Assembly (NCBI RefSeq): GCF_004365915.1
Contig: NZ_SODI01000001.1
Span: forward strand, 1,054,001-1,118,000
Length of the DNA stretch: 64,000 nt
Source: Cryobacterium psychrophilum
Lineage (GTDB): Bacteria > Actinomycetota > Actinomycetes > Actinomycetales > Microbacteriaceae
Direction: 5' to 3'
A model generated the notes under the pieces. It did no database searches, was not told the DNA's origin, and saw only the letters and a list, made by a program, of their open reading frames with translations. Position numbers and translations under genes: made by a program. Shown piece after piece: positions 8,211-17,500 of the stretch (position 1 is the first letter of the stretch; each line of letters starts with the position of its first letter).

Positions 8211-8226
8211 TATAGTCCATTATACG
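8211..8226. promoter_or_regulatory. palindrome upstream of malate synthase, candidate operator
   Basis: GTATA-GTCCAT-TATAC: two perfect 5-bp arms around a 6-base spacer, 35 bases before the malate synthase start and in an AT-rich island. The spacing and symmetry suit a GntR- or IclR-type dimer, and IclR-type regulators do control glyoxylate genes in other bacteria. The inverted TATA elements might also simply be -10 hexamers. Confidence 0.45.
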
Positions 8227-8260
8227 GAAGTCCCGCGAACGTGAAGCAGAGGATTGACAG

Positions 8261-9886
8261 ATGTCGATAACGATCACACCGCCCCACCCCGTAGAGCGAG
8301 CCGATGAGATTTTAACTCCGGATGCCCTCGCCTTCGTTGAAAAACTGCACCAGAAGTTCGCCGGCACCCGCAATGCACTCCTCGCGGCCCGCTCCACGCG
8401 TCGCGAGGAAGTCGCCCGCACCGGCAAGCTGGATTTCCTGGCCGAGACCGCCGGCATCCGTTCGGCGGAGTGGCAGGTCGCGCCCGCACCGCTGCCGTTG
8501 CAGGACCGCCGCGTAGAAATGACCGGCCCGGCCTCCCCTTCCAAGATGGCGATCAACGCCCTCAACTCCGGCGCCAGGGTCTGGCTCGCTGACTTCGAAG
8601 ACGCAAGTACCCCCACGTGGCACAACGTCATTGATTCCCAGCTCTCGCTTCTGGATGCCACCCGCGGCACCCTCTCCTACACCTCCCCCGAGGGCAAGGC
8701 GTATTCCCTCCGAACGGATGCCCCGCTCGCCGTCGTCGTGATGCGCCCGCGCGGCTGGCACCTGGACGAGTCCCACGTCACCGTCGACGGCACCCCCGGC
8801 ATCGGCGCCCTCGTGGACTTCGGCCTGCATTTCTTCCACAACGCTGCGGAGCTCCTGCAAAACGGAAGCGGCCCGTACTACTACCTTCCCAAGCTTGAGA
8901 GCCACCTTGAGGCTCGACTCTGGAACGATATCTTCGTGTTCGCGCAGGAGGAGCTGGGCATTGACCAGGGCTCCATCCGCGCCACCGTGCTGATTGAGAC
9001 GATCCCCGCCGCGTTCGAGATGGAGGAGATCCTCTACGAACTCCGCGATCACGTCTCTGGACTCAACGCCGGGCGCTGGGACTACCTATTCAGCATGATC
9101 AAGTACTTCCGCGATGCGGGCGTCGCCTTCTCCCTGCCGGACCGCGCCGACATCTCCATGACGGCGCCATTCATGCGCGCGTACACCGAGCTGCTCGTGA
9201 AAACGTGTCACCGTCGTGGTGCCTTCGCCATGGGGGGGATGGCGGCCGTCATTCCCAACCGTCGTGAGCCGGAGGTCACCAAACAGGCCTTCGACAAGGT
9301 TCGCGCCGACAAGACCCGTGAGGCCGGCGACGGCTTCGATGGATCATGGGTGGCGCACCCCGACCTGGTGCCCGTGTGCCGCGAGGTCTTCGACTCCGTG
9401 CTCGGCGAACGTCCGAACCAGATCGATCGCCAGCGCCCCGAGGTTGAGGTGACTGCGGCCGATCTTCTCGACGTGACGAGCGCACCAGGACGTGCCACCG
9501 AGGCCGGACTGCGCTCCAACCTTTACGTGGCCGTGGCCTACGTTGCCGTCTGGCTCTCCGGCAACGGGGCCGTCGCCATCCACAACCTCATGGAAGACGC
9601 CGCGACCGCCGAGATCTCCCGCTCGCAGGTGTGGCAGCAGATTCGCAACAGCGTCACGCTGAGCGACACCGGCACCACGGTGACCCGCGAACTCGTGACG
9701 CGCATTCTCGCCGAAGAGACCGCGCGCCTTCGCGACGAGGTGGACGAACAGGCCTTCAACAACTTCTACGCCCCGGCCAGTGAGCTCGTGGCCGAGATCT
9801 GTCTGAGCGAGAACTACACCGACTTCCTGACCCAGCCGGCCTACGAGCTGCTCGTGAGCAACGCAATGGCCGCCGCCTCGCTGTAG
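8261..9886 (+). CDS. aceB: malate synthase A
   Basis: A cytosolic enzyme of 541 residues that condenses glyoxylate with acetyl-CoA to malate. The length and order match malate synthase [96 protein letters not shown], and [15 protein letters not shown] near the acid/base region. Isocitrate lyase is not in the window, so the glyoxylate shunt partner is elsewhere, or the enzyme serves glyoxylate from purine or allantoin breakdown. The ATG at 8261 follows AGAGGA. A palindrome at 8211-8226 may regulate it. Confidence 0.97.
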   Translation: MSITITPPHPVERADEILTPDALAFVEKLHQKFAGTRNALLAARSTRREEVARTGKLDFLAETAGIRSAEWQVAPAPLPLQDRRVEMTGPASPSKMAINALNSGARVWLADFEDASTPTWHNVIDSQLSLLDATRGTLSYTSPEGKAYSLRTDAPLAVVVMRPRGWHLDESHVTVDGTPGIGALVDFGLHFFHNAAELLQNGSGPYYYLPKLESHLEARLWNDIFVFAQEELGIDQGSIRATVLIETIPAAFEMEEILYELRDHVSGLNAGRWDYLFSMIKYFRDAGVAFSLPDRADISMTAPFMRAYTELLVKTCHRRGAFAMGGMAAVIPNRREPEVTKQAFDKVRADKTREAGDGFDGSWVAHPDLVPVCREVFDSVLGERPNQIDRQRPEVEVTAADLLDVTSAPGRATEAGLRSNLYVAVAYVAVWLSGNGAVAIHNLMEDAATAEISRSQVWQQIRNSVTLSDTGTTVTRELVTRILAEETARLRDEVDEQAFNNFYAPASELVAEICLSENYTDFLTQPAYELLVSNAMAAASL

Positions 9887-9978
9887 GTGACGAGTGGCAG
9901 GTGACCGGTATCGCACCGCTCATCTGCTACTCACCGCTCGCTCAGGGTCAACGGATGTGGCGCCTTTAGACTCAAGTC

Positions 9979-10257
9979 ATGACTGAAACAGCAGCTTCCA
10001 CCGATTCCCAGCGCATCACGATGTTCGGAGCGGAATGGTGCGGCGACTGCCGCCGCTCCAAGAAAGTACTCGACAGCCTCGCTGTGGACTACGACTACGT
10101 CGATCTGGAGAGCGTCGAAGACGGTGCCGACCGTGCAAAGGCCATCAGCGGTCTCTCCAAGATTCCCGTGATCGTTTTCCCCGACAACACGTATGTCGTC
10201 GAGCCCACCGATGCCGACCTGCGCGCCAGGCTCGACGAGTCCACCCCCGTCGCCTGA
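9979..10257 (+). CDS. mycoredoxin-like glutaredoxin
   Basis: A 92-residue thioredoxin-fold protein with the redox pair Cys21-Gly-Asp-Cys24 in FGAEWCGDCRRSK, the cis-Pro in LSKIPVIVF and a VEPTDADLRARL end. The size and motif fit the mycoredoxin/glutaredoxin group of actinobacteria, which reduces mycothiol mixed disulfides; Mrx1 itself has CGYC, so the Asp is a variation. It lies 72 bases upstream of the mycothiol-dependent formaldehyde dehydrogenase gene on the same strand, which supports a thiol-redox role. Confidence 0.86.
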   Translation: MTETAASTDSQRITMFGAEWCGDCRRSKKVLDSLAVDYDYVDLESVEDGADRAKAISGLSKIPVIVFPDNTYVVEPTDADLRARLDESTPVA

Positions 10258-10329
10258 CTTTCGCCTGAACCCCTCGTCGGCACCGCGTGCGAGGGTGAAA
10301 CGACAGCCCACCAAGTTTCGAGGAGCCTC

Positions 10330-11424
10330 ATGCCCACCACCGTTCACGGCGTCATCGTTCGTTCGAAGGGCGCCCCGGTGGAACTCACCGACATCGTCAT
10401 TCCCGACCCGGGCCCCGGCGAGGTCATCGTCGACATCGAGACCTGCGGCGTCTGCCACACCGACTTCCACTACAAGGAGGGCGGCATCAGCGATGACTTC
10501 CCGTTCCTGCTCGGGCACGAAGCCGCCGGACGCGTGAGCGTCGTTGGCGAGGGCGTCACCCACGTCGCCGTCGGCGACTTCGTCGTGCTCAACTGGCGCG
10601 CCGTCTGCGGCGACTGCCGTGCCTGCAAACGGGCCGAACCCTGGTACTGCTTCAACACCTTCAATGCCACCCAGAAGATGACCCTGACCGACGGCACCGA
10701 GCTCAGCCCCGCCCTCGGAATCGGTGCATTCGCCGACAAGACCCTCGTGCACGAGAAGCAGTGCACCAGGGTGAACCCGGATGCCGACCCTGCGGCGGTC
10801 GGGCTGCTCGGCTGCGGCATCATGGCCGGCATCGGCGCCGCCATGAACACCGGCAACGTGACCCACGGCGACTCGGTCGCCGTCATCGGGTGCGGCGGAG
10901 TGGGCGATGCGGCGGTTGTGGGCTCGAAACTCGCCGGGGCATCCGTCATCATCGCCATCGACCGCGACCCGAAAAAACTGGTCAAGGCCCGCGAGCTCGG
11001 GGCCACACACGAGATTGACTCCTCCGACCTCGATGAGGCCGGAGTGGTCGCCGCCGTGCAGTCGATGACCGGCGGCTTCGGTGCCGACGTCGTGATCGAC
11101 GCCGTCGGCCGCCCCGAAACCTGGCGCCAGGCCTTCTACGCCCGCGACCTCGCCGGAACCGTCGTTCTCGTGGGCGTGCCAACCCCCGACATGATGCTCG
11201 AGATCCCCCTGCTCGACGTCTTCGGCCGCGGCGGCTCGCTCAAGTCCTCCTGGTACGGCGATTGCCTGCCGGAACGGGATTTCCCCATGCTCACCGACCT
11301 CTATCTGCAGGGGCGGCTACCGCTCGACCAGTTCGTCAGCGAGCGGATAGGGATCGACGACATCGACGCGGCCTTCGACAAGATGGCCCGCGGCGACGTG
11401 CTGCGCTCGGTCGTGGTGCTGTAA
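10330..11424 (+). CDS. mscR: S-(hydroxymethyl)mycothiol dehydrogenase
   Basis: A zinc-dependent medium-chain dehydrogenase of 364 residues. Formaldehyde adds to mycothiol and the enzyme oxidises the adduct with NAD to S-formylmycothiol; related enzymes also reduce S-nitrosomycothiol. Catalytic zinc ligands are in [15 protein letters not shown] and LLGHEAAG, the structural zinc cluster is [15 protein letters not shown], and the Rossmann glycines are in [12 protein letters not shown]. The ATG at 10330 follows GAGGAG. The downstream MBL gene starts inside this stop codon (TAATG), the same neighbour pair as Rv2259-Rv2260 in mycobacteria, so translational coupling is likely. Confidence 0.93.
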   Translation: MPTTVHGVIVRSKGAPVELTDIVIPDPGPGEVIVDIETCGVCHTDFHYKEGGISDDFPFLLGHEAAGRVSVVGEGVTHVAVGDFVVLNWRAVCGDCRACKRAEPWYCFNTFNATQKMTLTDGTELSPALGIGAFADKTLVHEKQCTRVNPDADPAAVGLLGCGIMAGIGAAMNTGNVTHGDSVAVIGCGGVGDAAVVGSKLAGASVIIAIDRDPKKLVKARELGATHEIDSSDLDEAGVVAAVQSMTGGFGADVVIDAVGRPETWRQAFYARDLAGTVVLVGVPTPDMMLEIPLLDVFGRGGSLKSSWYGDCLPERDFPMLTDLYLQGRLPLDQFVSERIGIDDIDAAFDKMARGDVLRSVVVL

Positions 11425-12050
11425 TGGCCGCTCGCATCGACAGCCTCGTGACAGCCGGCAGCTTCAGCCTCGACGGCGGCACGTGGGACCTGGAAAACAA
11501 CGTCTGGATCGTTGGCGACGAAACCGAATGCATTGTGATCGACGCCGCCCACGACCCCGAGGCCATTCTCGCGGCCGTCGGGAGCCGCACCCTGCTCGGC
11601 ATCTACTGCACGCACGCGCACAACGACCATATCGGCGCGGTTGCCGACGTTCAGTCGCTCACGCAGGCGCCCGCTTACCTGCACCCGGCCGACGATATGC
11701 TGTGGAAAACGGTATACCCGAATGCCGCACACCTGCCCCTTGAGAACGGCCAGCACATCTCCGTGGCCGGCACCGAGCTCGCGGTCATTCACACGCCAGG
11801 GCATTCCCCGGGTGCGGTCTGCTTCTACGCTGCGGAGCTCGGCACCCTGTTCAGCGGGGACACCCTGTTTCACGGCGGCCCCGGGGCAACCGGGCGCTCG
11901 TACAGCGATTTTCCCACCATCATCGAATCGATCGCCACGCGACTGCTCACCCTGCCGGCCGAGACCATCGTGCTCACCGGGCACGGCGAGTCGACGACAA
12001 TCGGCGACGAAGCACCCGAACTGGATGCGTGGGTTGCCAGAGGGTACTAA
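11424..12050 (+). CDS. metallo-beta-lactamase-fold hydrolase of the mycothiol/formaldehyde pathway
   Basis: 208 residues with a complete MBL metal site: THAHNDHIGA (H-x-H-x-D-H), the His of HTPGHSPGAVCF, the Asp of FSGDTLF and the His of LTGHGEST. The ATG at 11424 shares one base with the mscR stop. This pairing suggests that it hydrolyses S-formylmycothiol, or another acyl-mycothiol, to free mycothiol plus acid, analogous to glyoxalase II or S-formylglutathione hydrolase. That reaction is inferred from genomic context; the fold and metal site are seen directly. Confidence 0.9.
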   Translation: MAARIDSLVTAGSFSLDGGTWDLENNVWIVGDETECIVIDAAHDPEAILAAVGSRTLLGIYCTHAHNDHIGAVADVQSLTQAPAYLHPADDMLWKTVYPNAAHLPLENGQHISVAGTELAVIHTPGHSPGAVCFYAAELGTLFSGDTLFHGGPGATGRSYSDFPTIIESIATRLLTLPAETIVLTGHGESTTIGDEAPELDAWVARGY

Positions 12051-12154
12051 GCACACGGAGGTGGGCGACCCGGCCGCGGGGATGCTCCCTCACGCCGTTG
12101 CGGTCACCGCGACAGTTCTCGCGGTTGCCGGTGCGCCTCGCACCATGGTGATTC

Positions 12155-13759
12155 TCACAGCGGGTCGGTGCTCACTCGGTCTCGTCCACCGCGCTTGGAC
12201 GCGTACAGTGCGGAGTCAGCCCGCGCGAGCCAGTGAGCGGTGCTCTCCCCCGGTTGCATCTGGGAGATGCCGACGCTCACCGTGCAGGTGAGGTCCACGC
12301 CGAGGCTGCTCCAGGGGTAGGCACGCACGGACGCGAGCAGCCGTTCACACGCCCGCGCGGCCTGGTCGCGCCTGGTGTCGGCAAAGACCAGCAGGAACTC
12401 TTCGCCGCCCATGCGCACGGCCAGGTCGGTTTCCCGAGTGACCTCACGCAGCATCGCGGACATGGCAACGAGAACCTGGTCACCGACGCCGTGTCCGAAG
12501 GTGTCGTTCACGAGCTTGAAGTTGTCGAAGTCGATCATGGCAGCGCACAGGGGCTCGTCGGCGTCGCGGGCTTGCGCGATCATGACCGGTAGCGCTCCAT
12601 CGAGAGCTCGACGGTTGGGCAGCAGCGTGAGCGGGTCGGTCTTGGCTTCCGTACTGAATTCGTCAGCCCGGATGCGTTCCATCTGCGCTTCGAACCTGGC
12701 TCGCGCCGCCTCGTGACGTGCCTGCTCAATCTCGATGGTGTTGATGAGCATCCTGGCCTGCAATCCGGCGGTCTGCTGCGTCATCTGAAAAGTGAGTTCG
12801 TGCAGTTTCTCGTAATGCTGCAGCGCTGGCTCGAAACGACCGCTGGCCTTATGCATTTCGAAGAGCGCCCGGTGAAGGGTGGCGAGCAGCTCAAGGTCGC
12901 CCTCCGAGGATGGATCCTCGAGTTGGGCATCCATCATTGCGGTCGCCTCGTCCAGATTTCCCTCCGCCCGAACGATGGCGGCAAGCTGCGCGTCGTTATT
13001 GATCTCAACGTTCCGGTACCCGTTGTCGCGCGCCAGCTTCGTGGCCCGAGCGACTTGTTCGCGCCCCTCGGCGAACTGCCCCAACTCAATCAGGAGGCTG
13101 ACGAGGTTTGTTCGGGCGAGCGACTCATAGAAGGAGTGTCCCTGCGCCTGCGCGAGGGACACGGCCTCACGCACGTGGGAGAGTCCTGCCGTCAGTGCGG
13201 CGACGGGATCGAGTCCGGCGAGCCGTTGGTTCTTAGCCACTTCGAGATATGTGTCCCCCAAGTTGTTGCTTGCCGCGAAGGCAATCTCAGGGTCGTCAAG
13301 GCTACGCGCGAGATCGAACGCCTTGCATCCGAGCTCGACGCCCCGCTGGGGATCCCCCATTACCTCGTGCACCATGGCCGAGCGGCTCAGCGCCCAGAAC
13401 TCTGCCGAGTAGCTTCCGCAGGCGCGCGCGGCCTCAAGTGCGGCGAGCACGTGATGCAAGGCCGGTTCGTTGAGCGCGGTCTCATGGTAGGCCAGAGCCA
13501 GGGTGCAGTGCAGTTTGGACTGCCGCGGCAGGTCGCCATTGACCGTCAGGAATTCCAGGGCCAGTAGGCCGTTCTGCACGGATGCGGCAAAGTCGCCGAG
13601 CCTCAGGCGGTGCAGGGCGAGCAGCTCCCGGGCGTGCGCCTGCTGCGCGCGAGTGATCTTTGCACGCGCCAGCACGGCATCGGCTTGTTCCGCGCCCTCA
13701 CGGTGGCGCCCTTCCACTCCGAAGCGCTCGGACTCGGCGAGCGTCTCGGCGACCGACAT
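12155..13759 (-). CDS. TPR-like sensor diguanylate cyclase (GGDEF)
   Basis: A cytosolic protein of 534 residues. The N-terminal two thirds are helical repeats of the TPR type (ELLALHRLRLGDFAASVQNG, ALAYHETALNEPALHHVLAA and others), a coiled stretch follows (ARHEAARARFEAQMERI), and the C-terminus is a GGDEF domain: DPLTLLPNRRAL, IDFDNFKLVNDTFGHGVGD, active-site MGGEEF, and a c-di-GMP inhibitory I-site RETD five residues before it. It should make c-di-GMP, with the TPR part sensing a partner. The start at 13759 (MSVAETL) is chosen because the decayed paralogue at 23128-24997 begins MSVDDLL in the same alignment; GTG at 13885 would add 42 residues. No good ribosome binding site is seen. Confidence 0.9.
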   Translation of the reverse strand: MSVAETLAESERFGVEGRHREGAEQADAVLARAKITRAQQAHARELLALHRLRLGDFAASVQNGLLALEFLTVNGDLPRQSKLHCTLALAYHETALNEPALHHVLAALEAARACGSYSAEFWALSRSAMVHEVMGDPQRGVELGCKAFDLARSLDDPEIAFAASNNLGDTYLEVAKNQRLAGLDPVAALTAGLSHVREAVSLAQAQGHSFYESLARTNLVSLLIELGQFAEGREQVARATKLARDNGYRNVEINNDAQLAAIVRAEGNLDEATAMMDAQLEDPSSEGDLELLATLHRALFEMHKASGRFEPALQHYEKLHELTFQMTQQTAGLQARMLINTIEIEQARHEAARARFEAQMERIRADEFSTEAKTDPLTLLPNRRALDGALPVMIAQARDADEPLCAAMIDFDNFKLVNDTFGHGVGDQVLVAMSAMLREVTRETDLAVRMGGEEFLLVFADTRRDQAARACERLLASVRAYPWSSLGVDLTCTVSVGISQMQPGESTAHWLARADSALYASKRGGRDRVSTDPL

Positions 13760-14429
13760 CGTCGCTCGGATGAAGAAATTTGAGGTGTCTGTAGCGCGCG
13801 TTGCGACGCAGACCACGAGAGCGGAGGCGCCAGGCGACCCGTCACTCGATGATGAGATTTCTCTCACAGTTTTGTCCAAAGTCACGCGCCTACCCCCCCC
13901 ACGTCTTCCAGGCTTATTTTCGAACCTAGCAGGTGAAATCCGGCCGGCACCACTCGACCGGGTGGCACCTGGACGCGCGGCCAGGCCGGGTGGACAGACA
14001 GGGAGTTGTCCACATGCATGAACATCGCTCACGTTCGTCCTTTTTCACCCTCCCGCGTGGGTGCAACGACCCACAGATCAACGTCTCACACGCCCGACGA
14101 ATCGCGCCGATATCCCCGCTGGCGAGCACACTCACGCGCCAACGCGGCGTCGAATTCGTCGTTTGAACTTTCTCCGACAACCTCTCCGACAGGGCGCAAA
14201 AAGTCCCTGGTCAGGCATTTCAGGATTGGCTGGCGCCGCGGTATGCGCGGGAAGCTCTCGCAAGGGCCAACGCGCACACGTCATTGCAGTGCCGCCGCGG
14301 CGGGTCTGCACCCGTGCCGCCGGGAGTGTGCGGGCCGGTTCCGATGCGCTCGGCCTCGCTCCGGTCGAAACCGGGCACCGATGGCCGGTTCGGGGTGAGA
14401 CGCCGTCCCGCTGACGAGTTCGGCGCGGC
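13760..14429. other. intergenic region without a supported gene
   Basis: Several arginine-rich open frames occur on both strands, but none shows a family match, a plausible start or normal amino acid use. The part next to 13759 must hold the promoter of the diguanylate cyclase, including a run of eight C at 13893-13900. I see no tRNA or small-RNA fold that I can support. The stretch ends at the terminator of the glutamate dehydrogenase gene. Confidence 0.5.
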
Positions 14430-14485
14430 AAAAAAACTTGGCGGATCGGGCAATAATTCCTGAATCAGGAACCATTGACCGATCC
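14430..14485 (-). terminator. intrinsic terminator of the glutamate dehydrogenase gene
   Basis: A nested hairpin at 14443-14485: outer arms GGATCGG/CCGATCC, then CAAT/ATTG, then TTCCTGA/TCAGGAA around a short loop. On the minus strand it begins 17 bases after the gdh stop and is followed by a run of seven U (A7 at 14430-14436 on the plus strand). This is a classical Rho-independent terminator, uncommonly clear for a genome of this GC content. Confidence 0.85.
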
Positions 14486-14501
14486 GGCCACGGTGGTGAC
14501 G

Positions 14502-17500
14502 TTAACGACGCACGATGGACCGCAGGAGGCGCAGGGCCACCGAGAGCGAAGCCATGTCGTCCTGGCCGAGCGCATTGACCTCCTCGAACACGCTGCGTGC
14601 CCGCTGGAGCTGCTCGACGTTGAGTGCCTCCCACGCGAGCAGGCGGTCTTCGGCAGTCCCGGCATCCGTTGCCTCCAACACGGCCTTGGCCATGTCGGCC
14701 ACGGTCGAGTAGAGGTCATCGCGCAGGGCGGCTCGGGCGAGGGCCTGCCAGCGGTCTTTGCGCGGCAACGCCGTGATCCGCACAAGAATGTCATCGATCC
14801 GGAACCGGTCGTAGACCAGGTAGTACACGGCCGCGACGTCTTCCACCGACTCCTGCGTGCGCGCCGCGACCTGTGTCACGTCGAGCAGCGCGAAAGCCTC
14901 AAAGAGCTCGGCCCACTGGTGACCAAGCGTCTCCGGAACACCCCACTCTTCGGCTTTCTGCATCTGCATCTGCAGACGCTTGAGGTCGGCACCCTGCAGG
15001 TACCGGCTCAGGCTGGAGCGCAGGCGGTGCACCTGCGGCTTGTACTTCTCCACGACCTGGGCCACCGTGCGAGTGTCGCCCTGGTTCACCTGCCAGCGCA
15101 CCGCTCGGTCGAGCAGACGGCGAATATCGAGGTGCATCGCCGTCCACTGCCCGGTGGGGAACGAGGAGGGCAAGGAGTTGAGTGCGTCGATCATGGAGTC
15201 GAGATCGAAGATCTCCCGCAGGGCCACGAACGCCCGGGCCACCGTGGCCGGGCTCGCCGACGTCTCTTCAATCGTGCGGAACGCGAATGTGACCCCGCCG
15301 AGATTGATCATGTCGTTCGCGACGACCGTGGCGATGATCTCCCGCCGCAGCGGATGCGTGTCGAGTTCGGCGTCGAAACGCTCGGACAGCTGAGCCGGGA
15401 AGTAGCGGCGCAGCGTGCCGCCGAACCACGGGTCGTCCGCAAGGTCGCTGTCGCGCAGCGCGGTCGCAAGCTCGATCTTCGCGTAGGCAGCGAGCACCGA
15501 CAACTCGGGCGAGGTGAGTCCCTGCCCCTGATCGAGTCGTTCCCGCAACGTTGCCGTGGTCGGCAGTGCCTCAAGTTCACGCTGCAGGTCCCCGGCCGAC
15601 TCAAGCCAGTTCATGAGGCGTTCGTAGCTCGGGCTCCAATTGTTGACGAGAACCCGATCGTTGAGCAGAAGGATGTTCTGGTCAACGTTGTCCTGCAAGA
15701 CAAGGCGACCCACCTCATCCGTCATCTCGGCCAGGAATTGGGCACGTTCGGCCGTGTCGAGCTTGCCCGCGGCGACCATACGGTCGACGAAGATCTTGAT
15801 GTTGACCTCGTGGTCGGAGCAGTCGACGCCAGCCGAGTTGTCGATGGCGTCGGTGTTGAGAATGACGCCGTGCAACGCCGCCTCGATGCGGCCGAGCTGG
15901 GTGAGCCCGAGGTTCCCGCCCTCGCCGACCACCTTCACACGCAGGTCCTTGCCATCCACCCGGATGCCGTCGTTGGCCTTGTCGCCCACCTGCGCGGCTG
16001 TTTCGCTGCTCGCCTTGACGTAGGTTCCGATGCCGCCGTTGTACAGCAGGTCAGCCGGTGCCGTCAGGATCGCGCGCAGCAATTCCGGCGGACTCAACCG
16101 AGTCGTGCTCTCGGCGAGCCCGAGCACAACCCGAACCTCGGCGGAGATGGGCACGGACTTGGACTGTCTCGGATACACGCCGCCGCCGGCGCTGATGAGT
16201 TCGGCCGAGTAGTCCGCCCATGACGAGCGCGGCAGTGCGAAGAGTCGCGCGCGTTCCGCGAAAGAGAGTGCCGCGTCAGGGTTCGGGTCGAGGAAAATGT
16301 GGCGGTGGTCGAAGGCTGCCACGAGCTTGATGTGCTTCGAAAGCAACATGCCGTTGCCGAACACATCACCTGACATATCACCGACGCCGACGACGGTGAA
16401 CTCCTCGGTCTGCGAGTCAACATCGAATTCGCTGAAGTGGCGTTTCACCGATTCCCAGGCCCCGCGCGCGGTGATGCCCATTTCTTTGTGGTCGTAGCCG
16501 ACCGATCCGCCGGAAGCGAAAGCATCCCCGAGCCAGAAGCCGTACTCGGCAGCAAGGCCGTTGGCGATATCCGAGAAGGAGGCCGTGCCCTTGTCGGCGG
16601 CCACCACGAGGTAGGTGTCAGCATCGTCGTGGCTGACCACTCGGGCCGGCGGCACCATGCGCTCGCCCTCGTCGGGCGTGGTGACGAGGTTGTCGGTCAG
16701 GTCGAGCAGCCCGCGAATGAAGGTCTTGTAGCTTTCAACACCCTCGGCCATCCACGCGGCGCGGTCGACCGCGGGGTTGGGTAGCTTCTTGGCGAAGAAC
16801 CCGCCCTTGGCGCCCGTGGGAACAATCACGGCGTTCTTCACCGTCTGCGCCTTCACGAGGCCGAGCACCTCCGTGCGGAAGTCCTCCTTGCGGTCAGACC
16901 AGCGCAGGCCACCGCGGGCAACCTTGCCGAAGCGCAGGTGCACACCCTCGACGCGGGGCGAGTACACCCAGATCTCGTATTTCGGCCGGGGGAAGGGCAG
17001 CAGGGCGATCTCGGTCGGATCGAGCTTGATGCTCAGGTAAGGCTTGTTTTGGAAGAAGTTCGTGCGCAGGGAAGCTTCGATCAGGTTAATGAATATGCGC
17101 AGCACGCGGTCTGCATCGAGGGTGGCCACCTCTTCCATGGCTGCGGTGAGCTGGGCACGCACCTCGTCGACCCGCGGCATCCGTTCGTCATCGCTCAAGT
17201 CGGGGTCGAACCGTGCCTCGAAGAGCGCCACGAGACCGCTCGCGACGACCGGGTTGGCGAGCAGGGTGTTGGCAACGAACTCGTAGGAGTTGGTGTTGCC
17301 GATCTGGCGCAGGTACTTGGCATAGCTGCGCAAAATCACCACGCGATGCCAGGCCATACCCTCGCGCAGAACCAGACGGTCGAGGCTGTCGGATTCGATG
17401 GCCCCGCTCACTGCGGCACCGAACGAGTCTGCGAGCAGCTCGCCGGTGGCGATGGGATCGACGCTCTCCGGGTAGACCAGGCCCAGGTCGTAGAGAAAGA

